Origin: Nipponacmea schrenckii
Taxonomy: Eukaryota > Mollusca > Gastropoda > Lottiidae
Length of the DNA: 64,000 nucleotides
Assembly: GCA_030562195.1 (NCBI GenBank)
Contig: JAUJPP010000003.1
Location: forward strand, 40,120,602 to 40,184,601
Direction: 5' to 3'
The notes under the pieces are model-generated. The model was not told the origin of the DNA. It ran no database searches and worked only from the letters and a program-made list of their open reading frames with translations. Positions 37,001 through 46,786 of this stretch are shown here, in pieces. The position numbers and the translations under genes are program-made. Numbering within the stretch: the first letter of the stretch is position 1; each line of letters opens with the position of its first letter.

Positions 37001-40000
37001 CACTCTCTTGTAATAATTGACATAATCTTGAATGGCTACATTTTCTATTCAAACAAATGATGATATTTAAAACACTAATAATTCAATTATAACTAGATCC
37101 CCAGGCTTCGCGAGGTTCTGACGCAGTGCGTAGCAGTTTCGATATACGCTTTAAAAATGCCCCTTAAAGTATCCGTAAAACAGTAACGTTATTTTTACAG
37201 AGTATAAGTCGTTTTATTTCAAAGCATAATTGGTTCGCTGAAACTAGTGCCATGTAGTGTGACGGAATATAAGTTCCCCCATAATAACTGTTCCAAAGAA
37301 CTTTTATTATGTAATAATTGTTCCATTTGGACCTTTCTCTATGTAATATTTCATCCAGCTTCATAAGAGATTATCCGGAGCACAGGAAAAAATGTTATGA
37401 TATAAAAAATTTGTTTTATTCTATAACATATTTTCCTATGCACTTGGTAAATCTAATTTCAGACGATGGATAAAATATTTTATAATGAAAGTTCCGAATG
37501 GAACAATTTTTACATAATAAAAGTTCTTTACAACAGTGGCAAACATTTGAACAGTATAATATTTTTAAGTGGTATATTATTCAAACCTATTAAACACATT
37601 TATACCAAACTTATTTACATGTACAAAATAATGAAAACAGTAGATTATATGACAAATCAAATTAAACAACTAGTCTTTTTTCAAAACAGAAAAATATTCG
37701 TATATGCTGTTTCGCCTGTCTTTATTTGTACATTGCCTTTTTGGACGAGAATTATTGTTGTCAACTTCTGGTGAAGAATAATCAAGTAACTGATCTACAT
37801 CATTTCTGTATGTGGACTGCGTAATGAACATGTCATTATCATTGTCTTCTGTAAAATTATTGTTTTCATCACAATTATTTTGCACTTCAGTTTCATTTTG
37901 CACTTCATTTTCATTTTGCACTTCAGTTTCATTTTGCACTTCATTTTCATTTTGCACTTCAGTTTCATTTTGCACTTCATTTTCAATTTGCACTTCAGTT
38001 TCATTTTGCACTTCAATTTCATTTTGCACTTCAGTTTCATTTTGCACTTCATTTTCATTTTGCTCTTCATTTTCATTTTCGTTCTCTGCAAGTTCATTCA
38101 GTAAGTTTTCTACATCATTATTATCTTTATCTTCAATTGATTCCAGATCGTTGTATTTTTTCACATTCTGTTGTCTGTATTTTCCTACTATTTTTTCATT
38201 AATATCTTGTAGAACTACTGTGCCAATCTTGGGAATATCACTTATCCAATAAGGTCCTAGCCATCGATTCATGCCCAGCGTTTTCTTTCTTTTCATATTC
38301 TTAACTAAAACTTTTTCACCTTTTTTAAACTCATTCTGCTGCACATTGTGTCTTTTGTCAAAAAGTATTTTCTGTTTCTTCTGGGCAATTGACATATTAC
38401 ATCCAACTACTTCAGCAATGTTTTTTTGTATGTCTATCATCTGTGCAGCTGACTTTTCTATTTCTGCTTCTGGTATTTCTATATACTTTTGAAATGTTGT
38501 GCTAGTTTCTCCATGCAAGTTTTCATTTGGTAAAATAGGATTTCTCCAATACATTAAAAAGAAAAGAGAGTACTTAGTTGAGGCTTGTCTTGAGGTATTG
38601 TAGGCAAAGCAGCACTTTGGAATATATCTTTCCCATTCTGCGGTATTTTCTTCTACAGATTTGTTTAGCATTGACTTCAAAGTCTGATTAAATCTCTCTG
38701 ATCTTCCATTTGATTGGGGGTGATATGGCGTTATAAGAATGTGTCTGTATCCATATAAACTTTCTAATTTATCAGTTAATATTGAGTTAAACTCCCCACC
38801 ATTGTCGCTCACCAATTCCAATGGGACTCCCTGACGACAAAATAATTCGTACAATTTATCTGCTACCTCTGATGCCACTTTTCGTTTTAATGGAAATGCT
38901 TCAACATAATTGGAGAAATAATCTATCACAGTCAACACATATCTGTATCCTGCTTGAGAAATTGGGTCTCCTTCTGTATCATTATATGGGCCTATCAGAT
39001 CAATTGCAATTTTCTTCCATGTACTTTTTGGTACTTCTACAGGTTGTAATTCTGCCGGAGTGGTTTTGACCTTTTTGTTAGTAGTTTGGCACTTTTCACA
39101 TGTTTTGATGTATGATTTGATGTCTGCAGACATTCCTTTCCAATAATACCTCTCACTTAGTTTATAAAATGTTTTCTCCATTCCAAGGTGACTCCCATTA
39201 TCAATATGACATAATTTCAAAATTGATAATTTTTGGTCCATTGTAATTACTAATTTCTTTATGCCTTTCTTGGAGTAATACATCTTTCCTTCAATAATTT
39301 CAAAAGTATCTGTCCTCTTTCTGATTCGTCTTCGTTCATTCTCATCAAGCCCTATAGTAGAAAACATTCCATACATTAACATAGGCTAATAAAAGAAAAG
39401 ACATAAAATATAATGCAGGCTCTAATAGGAATTAGTTATTAAGGGTGAAAGCTGACACCGGGCCAAAAGCACTGGCCGTGGCATCACGATTGTTCTTGCC
39501 TTGAGGGGTCTTATGATAACATTTAATTACAAGAATATAATGAAAGTTCCAGTATAATATAATACTTTCACCAAATTATATTTATATCAAAGTAAATACA
39601 CTCTAATACTATTTTCAAGTCAATATAAAACAATACAAAACACATACTAAAATGTAAAACATTTACCTTCAATGTAAGTCCCATCATTTAAATATGAGAA
39701 TATTTTATCATATTCTTCTGCATCCATTATAAAGTTTACCAAAACATTCACATGTACCATAAAGTTCATGAAAACTGATAATGATTACAACTCAGTCACA
39801 TACAAACAAAACACTCAGACATAACACCCATGTGACCTATACAGTGGCTCTACATTACCTATAAATCAGTCATAATATTATGCCTTGCCTATAAATCAGT
39901 CATATTATTATGCCTTGCCTATAAATCAGTCATAATATTATACCTGACTTTACAATCAAATAATATTATTTCCAATCCTCACCTGGAAAATTTGTTATAT

Positions 40001-43000
40001 CTATGGAAAAATTGTTATACAATATTAGTTCCTGAGATAAATTATTATAACTATTTTTGTTCCATGAGGATTATTTATTATGAGGAACAAATATACACTC
40101 ACAGTAGATCGCCCAAACGCATAATTCAACAGCCAGTTTTTAACGATGAAATTCGCAATTTTCATATGGTGATAAAACGGAAAGTATGCATCGTACATCA
40201 AAATATAATATATCAATGGATAGATCTTTTCGAGAGCTATCACATTTGTGCAGCTCACAAGGTCACCAAAGGTCAAGGTTACAATATACGACCATTCGAA
40301 GTTTTTATATATTACTTTCGGTCAAAATATCAAAATCAAAATCAAAATTCAAAAATCGGTTTCCAAATATAATTCAGGAATCGATATAACATTCTATAGA
40401 CATCAAAATTACTCGAATCGTAGCTTCTCCAGGGGCCCCATTTCGATTTAAAGAAAATTACGCACAGTTAGTAGAGAAGAAAATATAAAATTTCCAAATA
40501 TTAAAAAGCGCATTTTTGGTGGAAATATGTGGTTTAATATATCATTAGAAAGAGCAGATGAACCCTAATAAGATTCAATATAAATATTTGTTATTTATAA
40601 ATTAATTCACGTGACAGAGCTCGTTGAAAATAAAAATCACAAATTTCGATCGGCTATAAAACCGGAAGTAGACATCGGACAACACAAATGAATATATCAG
40701 GGGATAGATATCATCAAGGGCAATAAATCGTGTTCAGGTCACAATGTCACCAAAAGTCAAGGTCACAAAATATGGGCCTTTAAAGTTTTTGTCATTACCA
40801 ATAAAATTAAAATGGAAATAAAAGAAAATCAAAATCAAAATTCAAAAATCGGCTCCCAAATAAAGTTGCGCAATCGACTCTAGTCATAAGATATGAAAAA
40901 ATAACGAAAATCGCTTTATCCCCTGAATTTGAATTTGAAATTTTACAAAAGTTTGACATTTCAATATGGCGGCTTATCGTTTGCTTCCGGTCTGGATTTT
41001 TTCATCTTCGTTTTTTTGTATGACTATTTCAAGCATATCACAAAAAGAATTTTTGAAATATCTTGAAAATTCCGGAAGTTGAATTGTTAAAGTTCAAAAG
41101 CGAATAACGTCAAAACCGGAAGTCATTTAGAAAATTTGAATAATGATTTTTGATCGCATTAAAAGTGTCTATCTACATATAAGTTTTCAAGTGGATGGGA
41201 ATAAAACTCTAAAAGTTGATAAAAACGCAAAAAATAAAATTTAAAAAGTCAGCAACAAAAGTAATGAAATCAGCAGTTTAAAAATGCAGTTATGTAGCTA
41301 GCAGTTAAAAGAAGCTATCAAAAGTAGTTCTGTCAAAATCAGTTGAAAAATAGAGGTAATAAATGGCAAAAACCAAAACGAAGCCATTGCCCACAGCTCG
41401 TTTCCGGTCACTCTGAATGACGTCATTTTACATTTAAAAAATAGTAGTCTCGCAGTTTGAATGGCAGACAGCAACAGGTAGTTTGCAGCAAGTTGCCTTC
41501 TTTGAAAATAATCGAGGGTAAAATTCGAAAAAAAAAAAAAAAAAAAAAGACATTTCGAAAACAAAGCAGTGCGTTCGATGAACGCACTGCAATGAGAGGT
41601 CCTTTTCCCATCATAACTGAAAGACTAACATGTAATAGAAGAGTTTTTTTTTAGAAAAATTAAAACCCTGTATGCAGCAGACTGTGCAGGTCTGTAAACA
41701 TGATGGCATCAAAATCCATGTGAATTTTCTTTTGCATGGCTTAGTTTATGATCAGTAGGCCTATCCATAACAGGTTTAGAAATGAAGAGCCTAATTTCCA
41801 TTCTGGTATATCAAATCTCTCCTGCATAACTTGTCCAGCTAAAAGAGTAAAATCATTCAATAGTTTCTATATAGGCATACCTGACATCTAGACCATTTAG
41901 TTTCATAATAAAATCATCTGTTCTTATTCCAGCTTTCTCTGATGGTCCACCTTCATCTACTGATTCAACATAGGCTGGATTACTTCCCTTTATAACTAAA
42001 CCAAAACTTCCATCATCACGAATCACTTGAACAGTCCTACCAACACAAATCACAGTATAGGGGGCTCAGGAGAACTTTGTGTCATGAACATAAACTGACA
42101 GCAACTGGACTTTTAAGGAGTGGCATCTGAAGAAACCTTATCAATCCCTAAATTAAATCTTTTACAGCACTCAGACTGATGTTTTACTTTATAGCAAAAA
42201 TTAGATTTTGTTGATGACCAATTTAATTCTAATAAATCTTTTCTGTTGATTTTGATAGACAAGTAAATGACTGGCTTATAAAACACATTGAAAATTTGAC
42301 TTCCAAATATAATGGCAACAAGTAGACCTAATGGGGAATCATGTATATTCTTGAATTAAGAAATGTACATACTTTCTATGTCCTGTTTTATGAGCTGAAG
42401 GTGGACGTGGAGACTGAACAACACTCAATCTATCACTACCTACTGGCGACGTATAGCGTAGTTTTATTTCTTCGTCAAACTGTTGTCTATGACCAGGAGG
42501 TACAAATGGCCTAAAATATAACACATCAATTCAAAAATTAACACACTATTTCTTATACTGTAAGGCTACAAATTATTGTGAGACCTATCTGCGATTACAT
42601 TAATTTGTATCTGCATTTTTAAATACATATTTCCAAGTGAATTAAAGAAAAATAAAATCAAATGATGGACAAAAGGTAGAACGAGTCAAGTATTAAAATT
42701 GAGATTGGTTGGGATTAAGTAATTAGGTAATTATCTCTAAATTTGAAAGTGATTAGTAATTAAGGACGTTAAAAAAACAAAAGTTTTCTTCACTTGACTA
42801 TTTAAAGATAAAATCTTGATCATTGTTCGTGTCTTCATTCAACAAACCTACCTAATTCTTCTGGGAAGCCATTTTCTTTTTTATGATATTAAAAAATGCG
42901 ACACTTACCACGGATCACATTAATTTGTACTCACATTTTAGTTTCTATACCCCATGTCGCATTAATATGTTGATGCATTAATTTCTAGCCTTACAGTATA

Positions 43001-46000
43001 TGATAATAAAGATATGTTTTGTCTTTGAAGAGTGTCATCTTTCAAAAAGTAATATGATTTCTTCAATGTTTTAGGAGAAATCAGTTTAGCCTTAATATGC
43101 TTATAATAGAATTCTCGCTAGTAGACTTCATTGCCAATCTCTCTTTATAAATATTACTAAATATACAACTGTGGCTTACTTTATATCTTTTCCAAAACAA
43201 ACCCAGTAATGAAGTCCAAAAATGAAATGACATGTATAGTGATATTACCTTATTTGTTTAAATATTCGTCGATGTTGAGGTGTTTTTAATACAGCATTTA
43301 AAGCTCTACCTAAAATATGTACATCTCTATCTTCAGCATACTGTTTTAATATTCCAACTATAGCCATTTTCTTTTCATATTCATCATCAAGTAGAAAATT
43401 CATCTTATAATAAACATAAATAATTTTCAAAATTATTGCAAAAGGATTTAAGTCTGGTTGTGAAGAGAATAATTGTTATCAAGCAAACTGAGAACCAAAA
43501 TAAAGTACCCTTCAGGGTATTGTATGGCCCTCTCTTACACTTTTATATTATGTCTCACATTTATCTTTATAGTAACATTTTCTCCATACAGCTCAAAATG
43601 GAATTTGACAACTAAGAATTTCAAAGGGACAAAAATTCAAATTTCAAACAATATTTTGTCTCACATTTCTTAAAATTGTTACTTAGTAACTATTTTCTCC
43701 ATTATAAAATCACACAACTAAATTGGAATTTGACAACTAATAATTTCAAATAGACTAAAATTCAAGTAAATTTATCATCATATCAAGGTCTCAAAGAAAA
43801 AGTTTAATGGACTAATGGTTCAGAAAAAGATCTGATTTATGATTTTTGCATCTGAAACAATTGTTCTGGATTTATAGATAAAAACTCTAGTATATTGGTA
43901 GAACTAATGGACAAAGCGTGCACATGGGAATATGTTTACATTTCTACTAACACTCACTTCAATGAAGTTATGCTAACTAGCGTTTATTTTTGATAAACTA
44001 TAGTTTGTCACATGACACTATGACGTAGTCATTTAGTCACGGCACAACATCAGATAATATATCGGATTATTTACTGATGAATTTAATCTCTTTTTAGCCA
44101 AGTTTAAAAAATTTTATTTTTTATTTTATTTTACCTTTAACTTTAAGAAAGGTGCATTTAATAGCAGTATTCACAGTACACATGACAGAGATGCTGACAC
44201 ATTTTTCTAATTTCATACACTGATATGATATGTAATATTTGTTTTCTAATATTAACTTAAATAGTAAAATTATTACATCAGCTGTTTGAAAAAAATCTAA
44301 ATGTCAAATAGTGTGAAAATGAATCTTCTAGAAAACTATAACCTAGAAAATGTACCGTAATTAAAGTTGTAAATCAATACATATTGATTATATATAGCAT
44401 AAGAGAGAATAATTTAAAGTAATATATAGACAAACCATCTGTTACCAACTATATCCACTAGAATAATAAAACTTACATATCTTATTATATTGATTGTATC
44501 TTTTATATTCCCACTAATCTCTTTGTTATTTATCAAATCATTACAATTGTATTTCACTTTTAATAAAGAAAATAGTCCAAGCTTATGAAAGTTTGAAGAT
44601 ATTGAAATATTTCTGTACATTGTAGAGTTTATTTCAATAAATCTGTACATTGGTACAAATAAAATAATAGAAATTCTGGAAGGTTTATAAAAATCTTTTA
44701 AATTGATTTCGCATTCTAAAACAAGAATGGCACTTTTTGTTAAATCATTATTGGCCATCCAGTTAAGGTCAGCAAAAGGAGTAGATCTAAGCCTTGCTTA
44801 AAGTTGGTTTCCCCTTATTTTCATATATATACATATATATACCATAATTGGACCGGTAATACTGATATCAATAGAAAGTAGAGGTGTTCTAATGACTGGG
44901 AAAAATACCACACGGTTCCACAAATCTTTAATTAACTCGTAATTAGGCTAATTATGACAGGATTTCCCTCGGTAGGGTACTACCATTGGTATGTACGTCA
45001 AGTTCAAATGAACTTGAGAATACATGGATTATTCAGTAGAAACTCCAATTAATCAATTAATAAGCTTACTTTGGCTCTAATTAATGAGGGAAACCAACTT
45101 TAATAAACTTTACTTGCAAATTCAAAGATTTCAGTTTTAGAGCAAGGGCAATAACTCATTATCCTCTATAACAGACACACTACCTACCTTATCATGAAGT
45201 TCTTTAGCTCTATGATCATGCCTTCTCAATGGACTGGTTTTATTCATTTTTTTATCTATTTCAACCATATTACTACTACGACCAACTGGTATAGTTAGCA
45301 GAGTTAACTTTCCAGGTTTCGATGTTATAGTCTTCTCTATATCTTCTATAGTATTAGTATTCTGACCATTTATGGCTAATATAATATCACCTGTAATTAA
45401 ACATGATGTGAACACTAAAAGTTTGAGGTTCAAAGATACTACCAGAGATGAAAAAATGAGAGTTGTTTATTTTCAGTTAAGAAAGTCTCTACCCATAAAC
45501 AAAAGATTTAAAGGGTGCTTCATATTGTAAGGAATTTGTAGTTTCAGTATACTCTTGCAGGCATCTACTCATTAAGTATTTTTCAGTATTTCTGGTTTTC
45601 AAAAGGGTTTATCCTTTGGTGATAATAAACCATTCCGGCAAGTTTTGTCAAAATCTGTAAAGAATTGTGCCTTGTAGAGTGTTTACGACCCTATATTTAA
45701 AAGCGTTTAAAAGGGCAATAATTCATATTAAATATATCTTGATATTTTTATTCTGATAGGGTTCATCCTTTGGTGACAATAAACAATTTCAGCAAGTTTT
45801 GTAAAAAAAATCCATAAGGAATCATGCCTTTTAAAGAAAAAGCAAGGGCAATCATTCATATAATTCAATAGGGTTCATTCTTGGTTTCATCAAAATTGGT
45901 TAAGAGTTGTGCCTTGTAGAATACGTTTACGAGCTAATATTGAACACATTTTCAAGAATAAGAGCATTTTCTCATATTAAAATACTATTTGATTTCGCTG

Positions 46001-46786
46001 ATTTTCAATACAAACACTCACACAAAGTTACATCAAAATCTGTCAAGAATTGAGTGTTCATGAAATCAAATGAATGGAGTTTACCATCCTACTATTCTGG
46101 ACCTTATGGGCTAATGAAGATGAGTACCAGGGTGCAATGAGGGAAATTATGCCAGGACAGCTGCATCAGCCTACACTTTTGGTGTTTTTTGCCAAGGGAT
46201 GTTTTACTTGAACAGCCTGTAGCACACGGGTCCTTGGATTATTTTCCTATTCGAACGACTAGATGCTTTTTCCAAGTCATCAGACCTGCATCACTGACAA
46301 GGGGAAACCTTGATTGAAACCGGATTGAACCCTGGACCCTCAGGCTAGCAAGCAAGCGTCTAACTTATTGGAGTGTTAATGAGCGGATGGTTATAGTTGA
46401 TGGTTTAGAAAGGATGTACCTGAACGTAGTCCGGCCATGTATGATGGTCCACCAAAATCAACTGTAGAAACCACAAGAGGGCGAGCATTTTGAAAAGTAA
46501 ACCCATATCCTATTAATCTATTAGGTAAAATGTTAATTTCTTGTAAACATGCTACAACTTCTACTGCAGGATACTGGTTCTTGGATCTCTTTGCTAAACT
46601 CTTAATCTGCTCACTAGGTAGACTTGAAACATCAACTCCTTCCAACTCTAATAGTTGATCACCAGGCATCAAGCCAGCTTTACTGGCAACACTGTTAACT
46701 TCTACTGCTACCACATAACTAGGACCTACTCCATAGATCTCGAAACCGCAAGTTTGTGGCCAATTTAGTCCTTTATTAAGAGGCAT
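18761..46786 (-). CDS. GRID2IP: Delphilin-like formin: PDZ / harmonin-like / FH2 scaffold (27 exons traced, 3' end missing)
   Basis: Delphilin links membrane receptors, through PDZ domains, to actin, through a formin FH2 domain; in vertebrates it binds the glutamate receptor GluD2 in Purkinje cells. Exons (high to low): 46420-46786, 45188-45390, 43249-43403, 42373-42510, 41881-42036, 36956-37035, 36444-36562, 36106-36176, 34302-34450, 32470-32599, 30466-30611, 30090-30173, 29537-29571, 29041-29245, 28379-28780, 27927-28036, 27382-27460, 27181-27240, 26864-26991, 26054-26122, 25665-25751, 25507-25575, 23598-23684, 23212-23341, 22482-22534, 19824-19904, 18761-18925. All junctions are GT-AG and in phase, giving 1,186 codons. 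The ATG at 46786 starts directly into a PDZ domain, as in delphilin. A further exon must follow 18761. Introns hold five pearl-like elements, SINEs, MITEs and an integrase gene. Confidence 0.9.
18990..19790 (+). repeat. ~24 bp minisatellite filling formin intron 26
   Basis: About 30 imperfect units of GAGATAAGTGAGTCAAAATA followed by TACC. It fills nearly all of the 898 bp intron between exons 26 and 27. Repeat-derived ORFs on the minus strand (THISRYILTHLSR-type) are not genes. Confidence 0.88.
20163..22345 (+). mobile_element. Pearl/Helentron-like tandem-repeat element, copy C (most complete)
   Basis: Left end AAGATAGCTTGCCAGGCAAG, then ATACGCCCACTGGCAGCA. The core has about 12 monomers: GAGTGTTTAC-type landmarks occur at 20643, 20794, 20955, 21117, 21278, 21441, 21602, 21764, 21926, 22087 and 22234, mostly 161-163 bp apart. 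Then come a (GACG)n tract at 22256-22296 and a right-end hairpin finishing ATGTGGGCGTATA. It lies in formin intron 25, antisense to the gene. It encodes no enzyme; ORFs inside it are repeat-derived. Confidence 0.85.
23727..25324 (+). mobile_element. Pearl/Helentron-like tandem-repeat element, copy D
   Basis: Left end AAGGTAAGGTAACATACGCC at ~23727; core monomers of the 'TTTTACTAAGTCAAGGGCAA' subfamily; degenerate ACGG tract (GACGGACTGACAGACAG) at ~25257; right end ATACGTCCACAT then ATGTGGGCGTATA at ~25324. The last two monomers (25027-25144 and 25145-25262) are near-identical. It lies in formin intron 22, antisense. Confidence 0.82.
26211..26543. mobile_element. Short inverted-repeat element (pogo/Tigger-like MITE)
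   Basis: Left end ATGTACTCTGAGTAATCCAA and right end, reversed, TGTACTCTGAGTAATCCGAC form terminal inverted repeats of ~22 bp around ~290 bp of non-coding DNA that contains further 'AATCCGACAT' copies. The TIR style resembles pogo/Tigger elements. It sits in formin intron 19. Confidence 0.65.
27268..27378. repeat. (TAA)n-type microsatellite
   Basis: Imperfect TAATAA/AATAAT run filling the short intron between formin exons 17 and 18. Confidence 0.8.
28379..30173 (-). CDS. GRID2IP: Formin exons 12-15: acidic/Ser linker and polyproline
   Basis: Residues 573-814. Low-complexity linker with SGSSSEDEKGSSTPSESSP, a charged helix (ALVKELEETRKAIQEAKDAI, possible coiled coil), then a KRYVTIIPVGYPGLEG segment, and it ends in APPPPPP continued by PPPP in exon 16. 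Such polyproline (FH1-like) tracts recruit profilin-actin for FH2 elongation; this one is short. Exon 13 is a 35 bp micro-exon, supported by clean splice sites and phase. Confidence 0.8.
30466..36562 (-). CDS. GRID2IP: Formin exons 7-11: serine-rich linker, harmonin-like domains b and c
   Basis: Exon 7 (residues 368-406) is Ser-rich (SVSSESSLSSHGS). Exons 8-9 give domain b (407-~490): ADFLLTGREKHQIRKAIENY, then LAEILDSPSKKTLWMFI and ARLPIEHQEYCLHRI. Exons 10-11 give domain c (~493-570): LPTTFRQQLEFLLTPTERQQ, LEDIEVILDTPSKRSLWKYI and LPLIHTDHQIVVRQRL. The b and c domains share the same exon-break position and the D-[ST]-PSK[KR] signature, so they look like an internal duplication. The exon 11 donor is GTGAGT at 30465. 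Confidence 0.85.
30850..32336 (+). mobile_element. Pearl/Helentron-like element(s), copy E, split by a SINE
   Basis: Diverged monomers marked by AACAAGGGCAATAACTCA, ACCAAGTTTCATCAAA and CTATCGTGTTCACAA, about 145-148 bp apart where measurable (31560, 31705; 32022, 32170). Two degenerate ACGG blocks (31845-31890 and 32308-32330) suggest two adjacent or partially duplicated elements. Lies in formin intron 10, antisense. The SINE at 31092-31259 is inserted in it. Confidence 0.65.
31092..31259 (+). mobile_element. tRNA-derived SINE, full length, with 19 bp target-site duplication
   Basis: The head has RNA polymerase III box A (TGGCTCAGTGG) and box B (GGTTTGAATCC), a short tRNA-unrelated body (GGCCCGTGCTTTCCCGGAAC) and a C-run plus CTCTAT tail. 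It is bounded by a perfect duplication, CTATTAGATATGTTCGATT, at 31073-31091 and 31260-31278. A LINE would supply the reverse transcriptase. A 5'-truncated relative is at 14152-14245. Confidence 0.92.
33531..34086 (+). mobile_element. Pearl/Helentron-like element, short copy F
   Basis: Left end GTGACATACGCCCACCAGCA, two or three degenerate monomers, a remnant ACGG tract (GGACCGACAGACCG) and a right end AGTGGGCATATGAAAA. In formin intron 9, antisense. Diverged, so old. Confidence 0.6.
34500..36105. other. Formin intron 8, no feature recognised
   Basis: About 1.6 kb of AT-rich intronic sequence with no supported repeat, RNA gene or ORF. Confidence 0.4.
36956..43403 (-). CDS. GRID2IP: Formin exons 3-6: harmonin-like domain a and PDZ-c
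   Basis: Exons 3-4 (residues ~191-260) encode a five-helix-type harmonin-homology domain: EKKMAIVGILKQYAEDRDV, ILGRALNAVLKTPQHRRIF, then the FVPPGHRQQFDEE motif that closes such domains in the delphilin/whirlin/harmonin group. Exons 5-6 encode PDZ-c (~288-366): DGSFGLVIKGSNPAYVESV, SEKAGIRTDDFIMKLNGLDV, and the late helix HSRLCQLLQESG. The intron between exons 5 and 6 (37036-41880) houses the integrase gene. Confidence 0.87.
37670..39727 (-). CDS. Integrase-type DDE recombinase gene (Ginger/gypsy-integrase-like), two exons
   Basis: Exon 1 (39667-39727) starts with an ATG and encodes MDAEEYDKIFSYLNDGTYIE; donor GTAAAT; acceptor CTATAG; exon 2 is 37670-39351. The joined frame is 580 residues with no stop. 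An H2C2 zinc-binding domain (His69, His75, Cys105, Cys108) precedes a retroviral integrase core with Asp138 (AIDLIGPY), Asp203 (VSDNGGEF) and Glu239 (NGRSERFN); the last two are 35 residues apart as required for DDE catalysis. A GPY/F-like segment follows, then an acidic tail of 6-residue repeats. No gag, protease or reverse transcriptase is present, so it resembles Ginger DNA transposases or a host-captured integrase. It is nested in formin intron 5, same strand. TIRs were not found. Confidence 0.8.
37880..38082 (-). repeat. Coding 18 bp minisatellite in the integrase tail
   Basis: Eleven or so copies of an 18 bp unit encoding alternations of EVQNET and EVQNEN. The unit length keeps all three frames open, so shadow ORFs appear in other frames. 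The tail becomes highly acidic and Gln/Asn-rich. Confidence 0.88.
39861..39950. repeat. Three tandem 30 bp repeats upstream of the integrase gene
   Basis: ATAAATCAGTCATAATATTA begins at 39861, 39891 and 39921, exactly 30 bp apart, 130-220 bp before the integrase start codon. They could be subterminal transposase-binding sites or promoter repeats (inference). Confidence 0.65.
40137..40890. repeat. Direct repeat, ~490 bp spacing
   Basis: Two diverged ~260 bp copies in direct orientation, sharing GGATAGAT, GGTCACCAAAGGTCAAGGT/GTCACCAAAAGTCAAGGT and AAAATCAAAATTCAAAAATC. Within formin intron 5, upstream of the integrase gene. Confidence 0.65.
43547..43775. repeat. Two tandem ~110 bp units
   Basis: TGTCTCACATTT starts both copies (43552 and ~43659); both contain TTTTCTCCAT and TGGAATTTGACAACTAA. 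Formin intron 2. Confidence 0.7.
43776..44797. other. Formin intron 2, no feature recognised
   Basis: AT-rich. A 114-codon minus-strand ORF at 44414-44758 shows no domain and no splice logic with the flanking exons; treated as chance. Confidence 0.4.
44798..45103. mobile_element. MITE with 16 bp perfect inverted termini
   Basis: TTAAAGTTGGTTTCCC at 44798-44813 is exactly mirrored by GGGAAACCAACTTTAA at 45088-45103. The outer TTAA (or TA) may be the target duplication. The ~270 bp interior is non-coding. Formin intron 2. Confidence 0.75.
45188..46786 (-). CDS. GRID2IP: Formin exons 1-2: PDZ-a and PDZ-b
   Basis: Exon 1 encodes residues 1-122. PDZ-a (about 8-79) has CGFEIYGVGPSYVVAVE as the carboxylate-binding loop and first strands, SKAGLMPGDQLLELEGVDV as the core, and no separate signal peptide. 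PDZ-b (about 90-165) begins YGFTFQNARPLVVSTV and crosses the exon 1/2 junction at AGLRSG|DIILAINGQ. The rest of exon 2 (to residue 190) is a basic linker. Splice sites: donor GTACAT at 46419, acceptor TTACAG before 45390, donor GTAGGT at 45187. Confidence 0.88.
45540..46065 (+). mobile_element. Pearl/Helentron-like core remnant, copy G
   Basis: Three to four degraded monomers of the copy-C type (TTGTGCCTTGTAGAGTGTTTAC, AGGGTTCATCCTTTGGTGA). Termini not recognisable. Formin intron 1, antisense. Confidence 0.6.
46100..46385 (-). mobile_element. Probable tRNA-derived SINE, diverged
   Basis: On the minus strand a box B-like GGTTCAATCC within CAGGGTTCAATCCGGTTTC and a GTTAGACGC stretch of the tRNA-like head are visible, followed by a conserved-looking body (reverse of GCCAGGACAGCTGCATCAGC). 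Box A is decayed. Formin intron 1. Confidence 0.5.

Noticed and set aside
37812..38252. ORFs in other frames over the integrase tail (FCTSVSFCTS, KMKCKMKLKC types)
   Set aside because: An 18 bp repeat keeps all frames open; only the frame continuous with the integrase domain is supported.
41298..41654. Small ORFs around a poly(A)/poly(T) run at ~41529-41549
   Set aside because: FFFFFF/KKKKKK stretches come from the homopolymer; no domain or splice context.
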